This document shows, in pieces, positions 49,025 to 58,008 of a stretch of DNA of 64,000 nt. Every line of letters begins with the position of its first letter. Positions within the stretch are counted from its first letter, which is position 1. The notes under the pieces are model-generated. The model did no database searches. It saw only the letters and a list, made by a program, of their open reading frames with translations, and was not told the origin of the DNA. Source of the DNA: Amycolatopsis tolypomycina (lineage in GTDB: Bacteria > Actinomycetota > Actinomycetes > Mycobacteriales > Pseudonocardiaceae); assembly GCF_900105945.1 (NCBI RefSeq), contig NZ_FNSO01000004.1, positions 2,976,001 to 3,040,000 of the forward strand. Direction: 5' to 3'. A program made the position numbers and the translations under genes.

Positions 49025-50115
49025 CCGGGGATCTCCATGGTCAGGGCGCTGCCGCCGCCGGGGGTCGAGGTGAAGGCGAACTCGCCGCCGAGGTGGGCCG
49101 CCCGCTCGCGGAGCCCGACCAGGCCGAAGCCGGCCGACGCGCCGCCGTCGGTGCCGCGGCCGTCGTCGCGGACCTCGACCCGGACCGCCGCCTCGGCGTA
49201 GTCGAGCACCACGTCCGCCGTAGCGGCACCGGCGTGCTTGCGGACGTTCGTCAGGCCCTCCTGCGCGGCCCGGTAGAGGGCTTCGCGCTGCTCGTCCGGG
49301 AGCGGGCGTTCGGTGCCGGTCACCGTGAGCCGGGCCGTGACGCCGGTCGCCGACGTCTCTTCGGCGAGGGCTTTCAGCGCCTCCGGCAGCGGCGGGACCG
49401 GCCGCGGTTCGCGCAGCGTCCGCACCGAGCGGCGCACCTCCGCGAGCGCGGCTTCGGCCTGGTCCTGGGCCTTGGCCAGCACCTCGTCGGCCTTGCCGGG
49501 ATCGGTCGGCAGCACCGCCCGCGCGGCCTTCACCTGCATCTGGACGACGGTCAGCGAATGCCCGAGCCCGTCGTGGATGTCGCGCGCGACCCGGTTGCGC
49601 TCCTGGGCGGTCGCGAGCCGCTCCGCCTGGGCGGCGTAGTCGCGGAGTTTCGCGTGCGCCTCGGCGAGTTCGCGGCGCGAACGCTGTTCCCGCAGCAGCA
49701 GTTCGGTGATGATCGCGGCGAACAGCACCGAGATGAGCGTCCCGATGCCTTCCCGCAGACCTTCGCCCAGCGACATCCCGAGGTGCACCAGCGGGACCAC
49801 CGCGATGACGAGCGCGATCGCCGGCCGCGGCAGGCGCAGCAGCACGCACTGGCTGACGAGCACGACGAGGAACAGCGTCGTCCCGACCCCGGCGTCGATC
49901 GTGAAGAGCACGAAGGCCAGCGGCAGCTGGACCGCGACGTAGGCCGCGCTCCACGCCAGGTGTTCGCGGGCCCGCACCCAGCCGAACCCCGCCGTCGCGA
50001 GGGCGGCGAAGACCGCGCCGAGCGCGAGCGCGAGCCGGGGTTCCCCGGAGCCGAGGACCCCGAGCACGATCGAGAGGAGGGCGCCGCAGGTCAGCACCCC
50101 GAGGGCCCGGTTCAT
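49021..50115 (-). CDS. NarL-type sensor histidine kinase
   Basis: 364-residue kinase with about five or six N-terminal transmembrane helices in the first 145 residues and no large extracellular domain, so it may sense within the membrane. The HisKA_3 dimerisation motif is AQERNRVARDIHDGLGHSL (phospho-His in DIHDG), and the ATPase has EGLTNVRKHAGAA and VEVRDDGRGT. Partner of the response regulator, with overlapping genes. ATG 50115 is the first plausible start. Confidence 0.93.
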   Translation of the reverse strand: MNRALGVLTCGALLSIVLGVLGSGEPRLALALGAVFAALATAGFGWVRAREHLAWSAAYVAVQLPLAFVLFTIDAGVGTTLFLVVLVSQCVLLRLPRPAIALVIAVVPLVHLGMSLGEGLREGIGTLISVLFAAIITELLLREQRSRRELAEAHAKLRDYAAQAERLATAQERNRVARDIHDGLGHSLTVVQMQVKAARAVLPTDPGKADEVLAKAQDQAEAALAEVRRSVRTLREPRPVPPLPEALKALAEETSATGVTARLTVTGTERPLPDEQREALYRAAQEGLTNVRKHAGAATADVVLDYAEAAVRVEVRDDGRGTDGGASAGFGLVGLRERAAHLGGEFAFTSTPGGGSALTMEIPG

Positions 50116-50235
50116 GCGGTCACTCTGGAGGGTGCCGCGGCCCGCGGTCAACCACGAACGCGTTCACACGGCCGTTCGACATCCCGGCGCTTACGCTGGG
50201 ATCGACGGCCAAGCCGATTCGGGGGTTTGACATCG

Positions 50236-52815
50236 ATGTCAGTGCTCTGGGGCGTGTCCTTCGACGCCACTCCGCTGTCCGGGGTCGTGGTCGAGTTCCT
50301 CAAGACGGCGCACCGCTTCGCCGCTCGCGGGCACCGCGTCCACCTGGACCTCGGCTACGACATCAAGGCCGACAAGGGGGCGTTCTTCCGCCCCTACCGC
50401 GACGAGGCCCAGCTGTTCCCGGAGTGGGTGAGCCTCGACCGCGTCGACGGCGTCGAGGGGATCCGCGGGTATGACCGCGAGTTCGTCGAGCGGGTCCTCC
50501 GCGACGTCGTGCAGGGGGGCGACGAGACACTGCGGCCCGAGATCGACCGGGTCGCCGGCGAACTGGCGGACCGGATCGTGGCCACCTGGGAGCGCCTCGG
50601 CGTCACTGTGGTGATGGTGGAAAACGGGACCCTGCCGGAAAACCTCGCCTACACCGAGGCGCTGTACACCGCGATCGACCGCTACGGCGCCCGCCACCGG
50701 CTCGGCCGGTTCGTGTTCTGGCGCGACCACGACCTGATGTGGCAGAGCGAGCCCGGCATCGCCAAGTACGGCACGTTCCCGTACCCCGGTGTCCCCGCGC
50801 CGCGGAACTCGCCGCACATCCACTACTTCGCCCTGCACGAGCAGGCGAAGGCGCGGACCCTCGACTGGGTGCCGGGGCTGGCGAACATCGACGTCCTGCC
50901 CAACTCCTTCGCCATCGCCCCGGCGCGGGTCGACGAGCGCAACGCGGCCTTCCGGCGTGACCACGGCATCCCCGAGGACGTCCCGCTGCTGGCGCGGATC
51001 ACCCGGATCATCCCGCAGAAGCGCATCGACCGGGACCTCCACCTGCTCGCCCTGCTGCCGGACGCGTGGCTGTTCGTCGCCGGCGACGTCGACGAGACGC
51101 CCACCGAGCACGCGCGGCTCGTCGAGCTGGCCGAAGACCTCGGCGTGCGCGAGCGCGTGGTGTTCGGCGGCTGGCTGACCCCGTACGACACCGCCGTCCC
51201 CGGCCGGTACTCCGTGCGCGACCTGCTCGCGCACGCGACGGTCGTGTCGTTCCTGACCTCCTACGACTACGAGAGCTACGGCAACCCGGTCAGCGAGGCG
51301 ATCGCCTCCGGGACGCCGTACATCACCAGCGGCTACGAGCTCTACGACGTCGTCTACGGCCGCTTCCTGGCCCCGGTGCTGGACATCCGGGTCCGCGACC
51401 TGCCGGACGCGGCGTTCGCGCGCGAAGTCGCCGAGCTGATCACCGACGAAGGGAAACGGGCGGAAGTGGTGCGGGTGAACTCGGAACTCGGGCAGGCGCG
51501 GTTCGGCGCACGGGTGGTCGACGACCTGGTCGACCGGCTGTACCCGCCGCCGATGGGCGCGGCGACGCGGCTGAGCGTCGTGCTGCCGGTCTACAACGAA
51601 GCCGCGAACCTGCCGGAGGTGCTGCGGACGCTGCACGACCAGCGCGACGGCGACGCGCCCCTGGACAAGAGCCGCTACGAGGTCGTGCTCGTCGACAACA
51701 ACTCCACCGACGACACCGTGGCCATCGCGCAGGCCTTCGCGGCCGCGCACCCGGACCTGGCGCTGCACGTCATCCACGAACCCGAGCAGGGCGTTTCGTG
51801 CGCGCGGCGGGCCGGGATGGACTTCGCGGCGGCCCGCAGCCGCAACCGGCCCGACGGCGACCCGGGGGAGCGGTTCTACCTGGTCTCCGCCGACGCGGAC
51901 TGCCGGGTCGACCCGCACTGGCTGAGCGAGCTCCTGGACGCGATGGAGACGTCCAAGGCCGCCATCGGCGTCTGCGACTACTACTACAACGCCGAGCACT
52001 TCACCGGCCGGCCGCGGCTGTGGGACGCGATCCAGAAGACCCTGCGGTGCCGCGCTGTCACCTTCGCGCTCTTCGGCGGCTTCCCCGACGGCAAGGGCTT
52101 CGCCGTCGAGCGCGACGCTTACGAGCGCGCGGGCGGCATCGAGATCTTCTACCAGCTGCAGGACGGCAAGTTCGTCAACCACCTCTCCGACGACTGGGAC
52201 TTCGGGATCAAGGTCGCCAACGGCGGCGACCCGATCACCTACGCGCCGCGCTCGCGCGTCGAGATCAACCCGCGGCGCGTCGACCACGCCATCGACGAGG
52301 TCATCGCCGGCCGCGCGTACGGCTCGGACGGGATCATCGTCATGCGGGACATTCGGCCGTCGGCGCCTTCGGAGCCCACCGACCTCACCGAGGCGGAGGC
52401 GCAGCAGGCGTGGGAGTTCTCGATCAAGGACTTCACGCCGAAGAACACCATCCTGCCGGTGCTGCTGACCCCCGCGCTGCTGGAGGACGACGCCGTCATC
52501 GCCTTCTTCGGGCCCGACCTCGCCGCGCGGCTGGCCCGGCGGATCGCCGAGATCCGGCACGAGATGCGCGTCGTCGACTTCACCCCGATCCACGCCTACA
52601 AGACGCCGTCGTACCGGCTGTACTTCGAGTTCGCCGACGACCTGTTCGCGTGCCTGCGCCGGCACGTCGGCGAAGACATCGGGTATCCGCCGCCGCTGCC
52701 GCCGTGCCTGGCGGAGGTGCCGGCCGAGCGGTTCGCGGAGTTCGTCCGCTACTACTGCGAAGACCGCGAGTCGGGCGAAGCCCACAACTACTTCGGCAAC
52801 GGAGGGGTGTTCTGA
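50236..52815 (+). CDS. bifunctional glycosyltransferase, GT4 (GT-B) fused to GT2 (GT-A)
   Basis: 859-residue fusion. The N-terminal half (about 1-435) is a GT-B glycosyltransferase of the GT4 type: donor-site ESYGNPVSEAIASGTP (E-x7-E) and an N-terminal acceptor domain starting MSVLWGVSFDATPLSGVVVE. The C-terminal half (about 450-770) is a GT2-type GT-A enzyme with LSVVLPVYNEAANLPEVL, VLVDNNSTDDTV and a D-A-D metal motif (VSADADCRVDPHW). The last 90 residues have no known domain. Two sugars, or a sugar and its extension, may be added by one protein. No signal peptide. The stop overlaps the radical SAM start (TGATG), so the two are cotranscribed. Confidence 0.87.
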   Translation: MSVLWGVSFDATPLSGVVVEFLKTAHRFAARGHRVHLDLGYDIKADKGAFFRPYRDEAQLFPEWVSLDRVDGVEGIRGYDREFVERVLRDVVQGGDETLRPEIDRVAGELADRIVATWERLGVTVVMVENGTLPENLAYTEALYTAIDRYGARHRLGRFVFWRDHDLMWQSEPGIAKYGTFPYPGVPAPRNSPHIHYFALHEQAKARTLDWVPGLANIDVLPNSFAIAPARVDERNAAFRRDHGIPEDVPLLARITRIIPQKRIDRDLHLLALLPDAWLFVAGDVDETPTEHARLVELAEDLGVRERVVFGGWLTPYDTAVPGRYSVRDLLAHATVVSFLTSYDYESYGNPVSEAIASGTPYITSGYELYDVVYGRFLAPVLDIRVRDLPDAAFAREVAELITDEGKRAEVVRVNSELGQARFGARVVDDLVDRLYPPPMGAATRLSVVLPVYNEAANLPEVLRTLHDQRDGDAPLDKSRYEVVLVDNNSTDDTVAIAQAFAAAHPDLALHVIHEPEQGVSCARRAGMDFAAARSRNRPDGDPGERFYLVSADADCRVDPHWLSELLDAMETSKAAIGVCDYYYNAEHFTGRPRLWDAIQKTLRCRAVTFALFGGFPDGKGFAVERDAYERAGGIEIFYQLQDGKFVNHLSDDWDFGIKVANGGDPITYAPRSRVEINPRRVDHAIDEVIAGRAYGSDGIIVMRDIRPSAPSEPTDLTEAEAQQAWEFSIKDFTPKNTILPVLLTPALLEDDAVIAFFGPDLAARLARRIAEIRHEMRVVDFTPIHAYKTPSYRLYFEFADDLFACLRRHVGEDIGYPPPLPPCLAEVPAERFAEFVRYYCEDRESGEAHNYFGNGGVF

Positions 52816-54245
52816 TGAGCCTGGGCTACGAAGCGGCGATCGGCTCGCTGCACACGATCGACCCGGCGTGGCCGCGGCCGGCCGTGCTCGACGTCCTCGA
52901 AGCACCCGAGAACCGGCACCTGCTGGACTTCGTGCAGGAGGACCCGTTCGGCGCGCACGTGTTCCCCGGCAACGTCCCCGGCACGCCGGCGGAGTTCCTG
53001 GCCGACCTGGACGCGCAGCTCGCGTCCAGCGGCCCGATCCACCTGTGGTCCTACATCCCGACCTGCGCCTACCGCTGCCGGTTCTGCCAGTACCCGGTCG
53101 TGCTGGTCAAAGGGAAGATGGAGAAGGCGGCGGACTGGGTCGACCTCAACATCGCCGAAGCACAGCTGTGGCTCGACGCCGTGCCGAACCTGCGCGGCGC
53201 CGAGGTGGGGGAGTTCAACGTCTTCGGCGGCACGCCGTCGCTGCTGCCGGAGCCCGAGATCCGCCGCCTGCTGGAGTTCTACCGGGCGAACTTCGGGTTC
53301 ACCCCGGACACGACGATCCGGTTCGAGGGCGACCCCAGCACGTTCACCCCGGCCAAGCTCGAGCTGCTGCGGGAACTGGGCTGCACCAAGCTGTCCAGCG
53401 GCGTCCAGTCGTTCGACGACCACGTCCTGCGGCTGTGCGGCCGTGAGCACACCGCGCAGATGTGCGTCGACTTCGTTCGCAACGCTCGTTCGCTGGGCTT
53501 CGAGTGGGTCAGCATCGACCTCATGTACGGCCTGCTGGACCAGAGCCTCGACAGCGTTCGCCGCGACCTCGACGTCGTGCTGGAGAACGAAGTCACGGCG
53601 GTGGTGTGCACGAAGCTGCACCTGGCGTCCTACAGCGACACCCGCACCGGCGTCACCGGCGAAAAACCGGCGGCCTGGCAGCTGCCGTCCTACCGGGACA
53701 AGCTGGTGCGCGACGGCCACCGCTGGCCCACGCTCGGCGAGCAGTACCAGATGCGGGAGCTGCTCACCGACGGCCTGCGCGCGGCCGGGTACACCGAGCA
53801 CCCGACGATGTACTTCGCCCGCGACGGCCTCGGGCCGGAGAAGTGGAAGTCCATCATGGTCGACCAGGACAAGCAGGAGGCCGAGGTGGCGATCGGGCTC
53901 GGCGGGAGCTCGAGCTGCCGGGCGTCCGAGGCGATCACCGACGTCAACTCCCGCCGCTACACCGAAACCGTGCTGTCCGGCGGGATCCCGCTGGGCTCGG
54001 CGACGCGGTTCACGCCCGAGGCGCAGGAGGCGCGCGCGGTCAAGATGGCGCTGACGACGTTGCAGCCGCTGCGGGACTCCCTGCACCGCGAGCGCTTTCC
54101 GGGACGCTCGCTGTTCGCGGAACCGTGGCTGGGCAAATTCCGTTCGCTGGCTTCGCGAGGCCTCGTCCGGCTCGGCCCGGACGTCGTCGAGCTGACCCCG
54201 GCCGGGGAAGTGCTCGTGGAGGCGATCATCACGACCGAACTCTGA
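52815..54245 (+). CDS. HemN-like radical SAM enzyme
   Basis: 476-residue radical SAM protein of the HemN/coproporphyrinogen-dehydrogenase-like superfamily. The cluster motif is C-x3-C-x2-C in YIPTCAYRCRFCQYP; the extra Cys that follows in true HemN (C-x-C) is Gln here. The SAM-binding G-G-T-P-S (NVFGGTPSLL) and the HemN-type VQSFDDHVLRL are present. The C-terminal winged-helix-like HemN segment (about 400-476, RGLVRLGPDVVELTPAGE) is retained. HemN-like enzymes of this kind act as methylases or cyclopropanases as well as in haem synthesis; pairing with a glycosyltransferase suggests modification of a glycosylated small molecule. Substrate unknown. Confidence 0.88.
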   Translation: MSLGYEAAIGSLHTIDPAWPRPAVLDVLEAPENRHLLDFVQEDPFGAHVFPGNVPGTPAEFLADLDAQLASSGPIHLWSYIPTCAYRCRFCQYPVVLVKGKMEKAADWVDLNIAEAQLWLDAVPNLRGAEVGEFNVFGGTPSLLPEPEIRRLLEFYRANFGFTPDTTIRFEGDPSTFTPAKLELLRELGCTKLSSGVQSFDDHVLRLCGREHTAQMCVDFVRNARSLGFEWVSIDLMYGLLDQSLDSVRRDLDVVLENEVTAVVCTKLHLASYSDTRTGVTGEKPAAWQLPSYRDKLVRDGHRWPTLGEQYQMRELLTDGLRAAGYTEHPTMYFARDGLGPEKWKSIMVDQDKQEAEVAIGLGGSSSCRASEAITDVNSRRYTETVLSGGIPLGSATRFTPEAQEARAVKMALTTLQPLRDSLHRERFPGRSLFAEPWLGKFRSLASRGLVRLGPDVVELTPAGEVLVEAIITTEL

Positions 54246-54300
54246 AGATCACTGCATCGGGTGACACATGCGCGCGGGGAACGCGCGAAGCGGGCAGCAT

Positions 54301-54335
54301 GGGCTCCGGATCTGCTCATCCCGAGATCGGAGCCC
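54301..54335 (+). promoter_or_regulatory. hairpin that buries the ribosome site of the lysozyme gene
   Basis: GGGCTCCGGATCT (54301-54313) pairs with AGATCGGAGCCC (54324-54335), 12 bp with one bulged G and a 10-base loop. The only Shine-Dalgarno (GGAG, 54329-54332) lies in the 3' arm, five bases from ATG 54338. This looks like translational control, possibly a riboswitch or a thermosensitive hairpin. I could not match the leader to a known riboswitch class. Confidence 0.45.
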
Positions 54336-54337
54336 GG

Positions 54338-55126
54338 ATGAACCGAACCGTGGCGAGCGCGGCCGTACTGGCGGTGTTCGCGGCCGTGGTGCTGGCGCCG
54401 CCTGCCCGAGCCGACTACTCGATGGCGGGCGAGAACTACGCGGGCACGCAGATCGCGCGCCACGAAGGCGTCCAAGGCACACCCCGCGCCGAAGCCGTCG
54501 GGCAGACGCTCGGGCACGACGTCAGCGGGCACCAGGGCCCGGTCGACTGGGCCGCCGCGGCCGGCGCCGGGGCGAAGTTCAGCTACGTCAAGGCGACCGA
54601 GGGCACCGGGTTCGTCAACCCGCAGTTCGGCCAGCAGTACGACGGCGCCCACGCGGCCGGCATCATCCGCGGCGCCTACCACTTCGCCCGCCCCGACATC
54701 TCGGGCGGCGCGGCGCAGGCCGAGTACTTCATCGCCCACGGCGGCGGCTGGCGCGCGGACGGCACCACGCTGCCCGGCGCCCTCGACGTCGAGTACAACC
54801 CGTACGGCGACGCCTGCTACGGCAAGAGCCCGGCGGACATGACGGCGTGGATCACCGACTTCACCCGCACCTACCTGGCGAAGGTCAAGCGCAGCGCGCT
54901 GATCTACACGAGCACGACGTGGTGGAAACGCTGCACGGGCAACACGAACCGGTTCGGCGACACGAACCCGCTGTGGCTGGCGCGGTACGCCCCGCAGATC
55001 GGCGAGCTGCCGGCGGGCTGGGCGAAGCAGAGCATCTGGCAGTTCGCCCGCGGCGGCGGCCTGCCGGGCGACCAGAACTACTACAACGGCCCGATCGGCC
55101 GGGTACAGGCGCTGGCGAAGGGCTGA
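54338..55126 (+). CDS. secreted GH25 lysozyme (muramidase)
   Basis: 262-residue secreted hydrolase. A signal peptide (AVLAVFAAVVLAPPARA) is followed by the GH25 (Ch/Cellosyl-type) barrel: LGHDVSGHQGPVDW with the first catalytic Asp, FSYVKATEGTGFVN, and ALDVEYNPYG with the D-x-E pair. Two Cys (DACYGKS and KRCTGN) probably form a disulfide. It hydrolyses peptidoglycan beta-1,4 bonds. The hairpin before the ATG suggests regulated translation. The 3' end overlaps the convergent DinB-like gene by 46 bp. Confidence 0.93.
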   Translation: MNRTVASAAVLAVFAAVVLAPPARADYSMAGENYAGTQIARHEGVQGTPRAEAVGQTLGHDVSGHQGPVDWAAAAGAGAKFSYVKATEGTGFVNPQFGQQYDGAHAAGIIRGAYHFARPDISGGAAQAEYFIAHGGGWRADGTTLPGALDVEYNPYGDACYGKSPADMTAWITDFTRTYLAKVKRSALIYTSTTWWKRCTGNTNRFGDTNPLWLARYAPQIGELPAGWAKQSIWQFARGGGLPGDQNYYNGPIGRVQALAKG

Positions 55127-55896
55127 CGCCGGCCGGCCTCGAGCAGACCGGCCTCGAGCACCCCGAGGTCCCGGACCGCGTACCGGTGGTGCTCGGCCTC
55201 TTCCTTCAGCACCACCTTGAGGCAGCGGCGCACGACGTACTCCTGTTCGGGATACGGGTCGGCCGGCTTGCGGCCGCACACCCGGTCGAGCGCGTCCTCG
55301 GTGAGACCGTCGACGACTCGCCGCATCGCGGCCATCCGGGCGAGCCGCGGCGCGAGCACCTCGTCGAGCGTCGGCTTGGCTCCGACGGTGAGGCCGAGCT
55401 TCGCCGACTCCTCCGGCGGCATTCCCCCGGCGGGGAAGCCCAGCGGGTGGTACGGCGCTGCCTCCTCGAGCACGGCGTTGCCGAGCCAGGCATCGGCGGC
55501 GAACAGCAGGTGCCGGTGCGTCTCGACGAACGACCACTCGCCGTCGACCCGTTCGTGCAGGGCGGCCTCGGGCAGCCGCCTCGCCCGCTCGAGCGTCGCG
55601 CTCCACAGCGTCTCGACGGCGTCCCAGGCTGCCCGGTACTCCCCGGGAGAAGCCGCATTCCGCGCCAGCACCCGCACGGGGTGCCGTCGATCCAGCTCGG
55701 CTTCGACGTAGGCCGTCACGTCGACGTCGTTGACCACGACGCGCTCGAAGTCACCGCCGAGGGAGACCTCGCCGCCGTAGCAGTCGACGATCTTCAGGCC
55801 GCTCACCTCGCAGTCGCGGATCTCGAGACCCGTGAGGTCGCACAGGTGGACACGGGCGCCGCGGAACTGGTCGCTCCCGGCGTACTCGGAAACCAT
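55081..55896 (-). CDS. DinB-like protein with N-terminal pentapeptide-like stretch
   Basis: 271 residues. The first 60 residues show five-residue periodicity (FRGARVHLCDLTGLEIRDC, VSGLKIVDCYGGEVSL), resembling a short pentapeptide-repeat strip. The rest is a helical DinB-like metal-binding domain: WDAVETLWSATLERARRL, WSFVETHRHLLFAADAWLG and KEEAEHHRYAVRDL supply three His typical of DinB/MDMPI-type thiol-transfer enzymes. Function is not certain. It overlaps the lysozyme gene at the 3' ends. ATG 55896. Confidence 0.85.
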   Translation of the reverse strand: MVSEYAGSDQFRGARVHLCDLTGLEIRDCEVSGLKIVDCYGGEVSLGGDFERVVVNDVDVTAYVEAELDRRHPVRVLARNAASPGEYRAAWDAVETLWSATLERARRLPEAALHERVDGEWSFVETHRHLLFAADAWLGNAVLEEAAPYHPLGFPAGGMPPEESAKLGLTVGAKPTLDEVLAPRLARMAAMRRVVDGLTEDALDRVCGRKPADPYPEQEYVVRRCLKVVLKEEAEHHRYAVRDLGVLEAGLLEAGRRQPFASACTRPIGPL

Positions 55897-55932
55897 CGGA
55901 GCAGTCTCTCCCCTCGTCTCGACCGGCTTGCG

Positions 55933-56181
55933 TCAGCGCCGGCCGCGCAGGTCCGGCCACGGCGGCCGGTGCACCATCGCGATCCCGGTGAGGGCCGCGG
56001 CGACCAGCCCGACGCCCACGCCCAGCAGCGCGACGCGCGTGGCGTCCACCGCGGGCTCCCACTTCGCCTGGCCGTCGCGGACGGCGAACACCCCGACCGG
56101 CCGGTGGACCGGGATCACCGTGGTCCCGTCCGGGGTCTCGTACGGATCGCCGAAGATGCGGGGTGCGGTCATGTCCGCCAT
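55933..56181 (-). CDS. small single-helix membrane protein
   Basis: 82-residue protein from ATG 56181 (an alternative ATG lies at 56172). The N-terminal half has IFGDPYETPDGTTVIPVHR, which resembles the conserved core of GerW/YtfJ-type sporulation proteins, and ends in one transmembrane segment (VALLGVGVGLVAAALTGIA). The function is unknown; the GerW likeness is from memory of the motif only. It is divergent from the esterase gene at 56301. Confidence 0.65.
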   Translation of the reverse strand: MADMTAPRIFGDPYETPDGTTVIPVHRPVGVFAVRDGQAKWEPAVDATRVALLGVGVGLVAAALTGIAMVHRPPWPDLRGRR

Positions 56182-56300
56182 CGAACCGAAAACCGCCGTC
56201 GCTGACAAGAACGGACAAATCCTTGTCGCCTCCGTGATCGCCTGCCTACCATCGGCGGGGGAGTCTTCGTCGGCTGTCCTTTGTGGACTCGGGAGGCGTC

Positions 56301-57524
56301 GTGCGCAGGATCGCCTTGCTCGCCGTGGTGTGCGTCGCCGCGGCCGTCGTCGGCTCCGCGCCGGGCGCCGTCGGGGCCGGGCGCTCGTGGTTCACGTCGT
56401 GGGCGCAGTCGCAGGACGGCCGCGCCGAAACCGCGGTGACCGGGCAGACGCTGCGGATGATCACCCACCTCGGCCAGGGCGGCGACGCCGTGCGCGTCCG
56501 GTTCCAGAACACCTTCGGCACCGGGCCGCTGACCATCGGGCACGCCACCGCCGGGCCGAGCGCGGGCGGCGCCGCCGTCACGGGTGCTCGTGACCTCAGC
56601 TTCGGCGGCCGCCGGGCCGTCACGATTCCCGCGGGCGCCGAGATCTGGAGCGACGAGACCAGGCTCGTGACGCGCCCGGACTCCGACCTCGCGGTGAGCA
56701 TGGCGGTCGAGGGCACCGCCGTGCCCGGCCGCCACGGCGCGGCCCTGCGCGACAACTACCTCACGCCGCCGGGCTCGGGCGACCACACCGGCGATCTCGC
56801 GGGCGCCGCCTTCACCGCCACGGTGGGGTCCACCTACGTTGTCAGCGCCGTCGACGTGCACAACACGGCTTTGCGCGGTGTCGTCGTCCCGTTCGGCAGC
56901 TCGGTCGTCGACGGCATCGGCAGCCCGCCCGGCGCGAACCGGCGGTGGACCGACGACCTGGCCCGGCGGATCGTCGCCGCGGGCACGCCGCTCGCCGTCG
57001 CCAACGCCGGTGTGTCCGGCACGACGAGCGCCCCGGCGTGTCCCGGGCTGCCGCCGCAGGTCGCGGGCCTGGACGCGGCGAGCAGGCTGGACCGGGACGT
57101 CCTGGCCCTGCACGGCGTCACGGCCGTCATCTACTACTACGGCACCAACGACCTGGCCTACGGCTGCGGCGCGACGGCGATCCTCGACAGCTACCGCGCG
57201 GTGTTCGCGCGGCTGCGGGCGGCCGGGATCCCGGTGTACGTCACGCCGATCACGCCCCGGCCGGGCTACGGCGACCCGGCGAACCTGGCCCGGCACGAGG
57301 TCGCGCTGTTCGTCAAGCGCTGGAACACCTGCGGCGGCACGTGTTCCGGTGTGGTGGACTTCGACACGGTGCTGGCCGATCCGCTGCGGCCCAACAGCAT
57401 CCTCCCGGCCTACGACAACGGCGACGGCATCCACGCCAACGCCGCCGGTCAGCAGGCCCTCGCCGACTTCGTCTCGCTGCCGATGCTCACCCGATCCGGG
57501 CCGGAATTCCACACGATGAGGTGA
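56301..57524 (+). CDS. secreted SGNH/GDSL-family hydrolase
   Basis: 407-residue secreted esterase of the SGNH fold. Signal peptide RRIALLAVVCVAAAVVGSA. Four SGNH blocks appear in order: block I VPFGSSVVDGIG (G-S-S instead of G-D-S, nucleophile Ser), block II AVANAGVSG, block III YYYGTNDLAY, block V YDNGDGIHANAAG (Asp and His). The preceding 170 residues form a beta-rich domain seen in actinomycete members. It may deacylate polysaccharides or lipids outside the cell. GTG 56301 sits four bases after GGGAGG; the upstream GTG at 56283 has no ribosome site. Confidence 0.9.
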   Translation: MRRIALLAVVCVAAAVVGSAPGAVGAGRSWFTSWAQSQDGRAETAVTGQTLRMITHLGQGGDAVRVRFQNTFGTGPLTIGHATAGPSAGGAAVTGARDLSFGGRRAVTIPAGAEIWSDETRLVTRPDSDLAVSMAVEGTAVPGRHGAALRDNYLTPPGSGDHTGDLAGAAFTATVGSTYVVSAVDVHNTALRGVVVPFGSSVVDGIGSPPGANRRWTDDLARRIVAAGTPLAVANAGVSGTTSAPACPGLPPQVAGLDAASRLDRDVLALHGVTAVIYYYGTNDLAYGCGATAILDSYRAVFARLRAAGIPVYVTPITPRPGYGDPANLARHEVALFVKRWNTCGGTCSGVVDFDTVLADPLRPNSILPAYDNGDGIHANAAGQQALADFVSLPMLTRSGPEFHTMR

Positions 57525-57580
57525 CTCGGCGAGTCGGACCGGCGGGACTGTGCGTGCCGGTCACCAGAGTACGTCCGGTG

Positions 57581-57967
57581 ATGAACGACTCGATGGACGA
57601 CGCCGGGTGCTGCCTGCTGTCGGTGGCCTGGAACGTCGCCCCGCTCGCCGAGGGGCAGCCCGGCTCCCGGCGCGGCGATCTCCGGCGCACGGTGGTGGCC
57701 GTGTGCCGGACCGCGGGCCACGGCGCCCGCGACTGGGCCGCCCGGCACGGGACGGGCACCGAAGCGGAGTACCGGCCGTTCCTGCAGCTCGCCGACGTCG
57801 GCTACGAAATCGCGACGCTCCTGCTGCTGGTGGAGGACTCGCTGGTGCCCGACCTGGAACGGGAACACCGCCGCTGGGCGGAGATCGAGGAGCTGACCGT
57901 CCGGCTGACGGAGCTCGCCGAGTGGACCGCGGCCTTCCTCTTGTCAGGTGCTCCCTTACGTCTGTAA
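57581..57967 (+). CDS. hypothetical protein
   Basis: 128-residue mostly helical protein, not recognised. The sequence has a possible amphipathic pattern (LQLADVGYEIATLLLLVEDS and WAEIEELTVRLTELAEWTAA). GC and codon use match its neighbours, and the frame is clean of stops. ATG 57581 follows GTCCGGTG, a weak site. Its 3' end contains the promoter elements of the next gene (57941-57980). Confidence 0.55.
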   Translation: MNDSMDDAGCCLLSVAWNVAPLAEGQPGSRRGDLRRTVVAVCRTAGHGARDWAARHGTGTEAEYRPFLQLADVGYEIATLLLLVEDSLVPDLEREHRRWAEIEELTVRLTELAEWTAAFLLSGAPLRL

Positions 57968-57980
57968 GGTCAGGCCTGAC
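57941..57980 (+). promoter_or_regulatory. promoter with overlapping palindromes
   Basis: TTGTCA (57941-57946) and TAAGGT (57965-57970), 18 bp apart, fit a -35/-10 pair. CCTTAC/GTAAGG (57954-57969) and the perfect palindrome GTCAGGCCTGAC (57969-57980) overlap the -10 box and start site, as operators for repression would. The gene at 58009 encodes a HTH-like protein and may bind here. Confidence 0.6.
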
Positions 57981-58008
57981 AGGGAGGTCTGGTGCGAGGA
58001 GGTCTGGC

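Noticed and set aside
54246..54337. Leader of the lysozyme gene considered as a c-di-AMP (ydaO) riboswitch
   Set aside because: Only isolated fragments such as CGGGTGA and GGGAAC resemble the consensus; the rest does not fit, so only an RBS-sequestering hairpin is reported.
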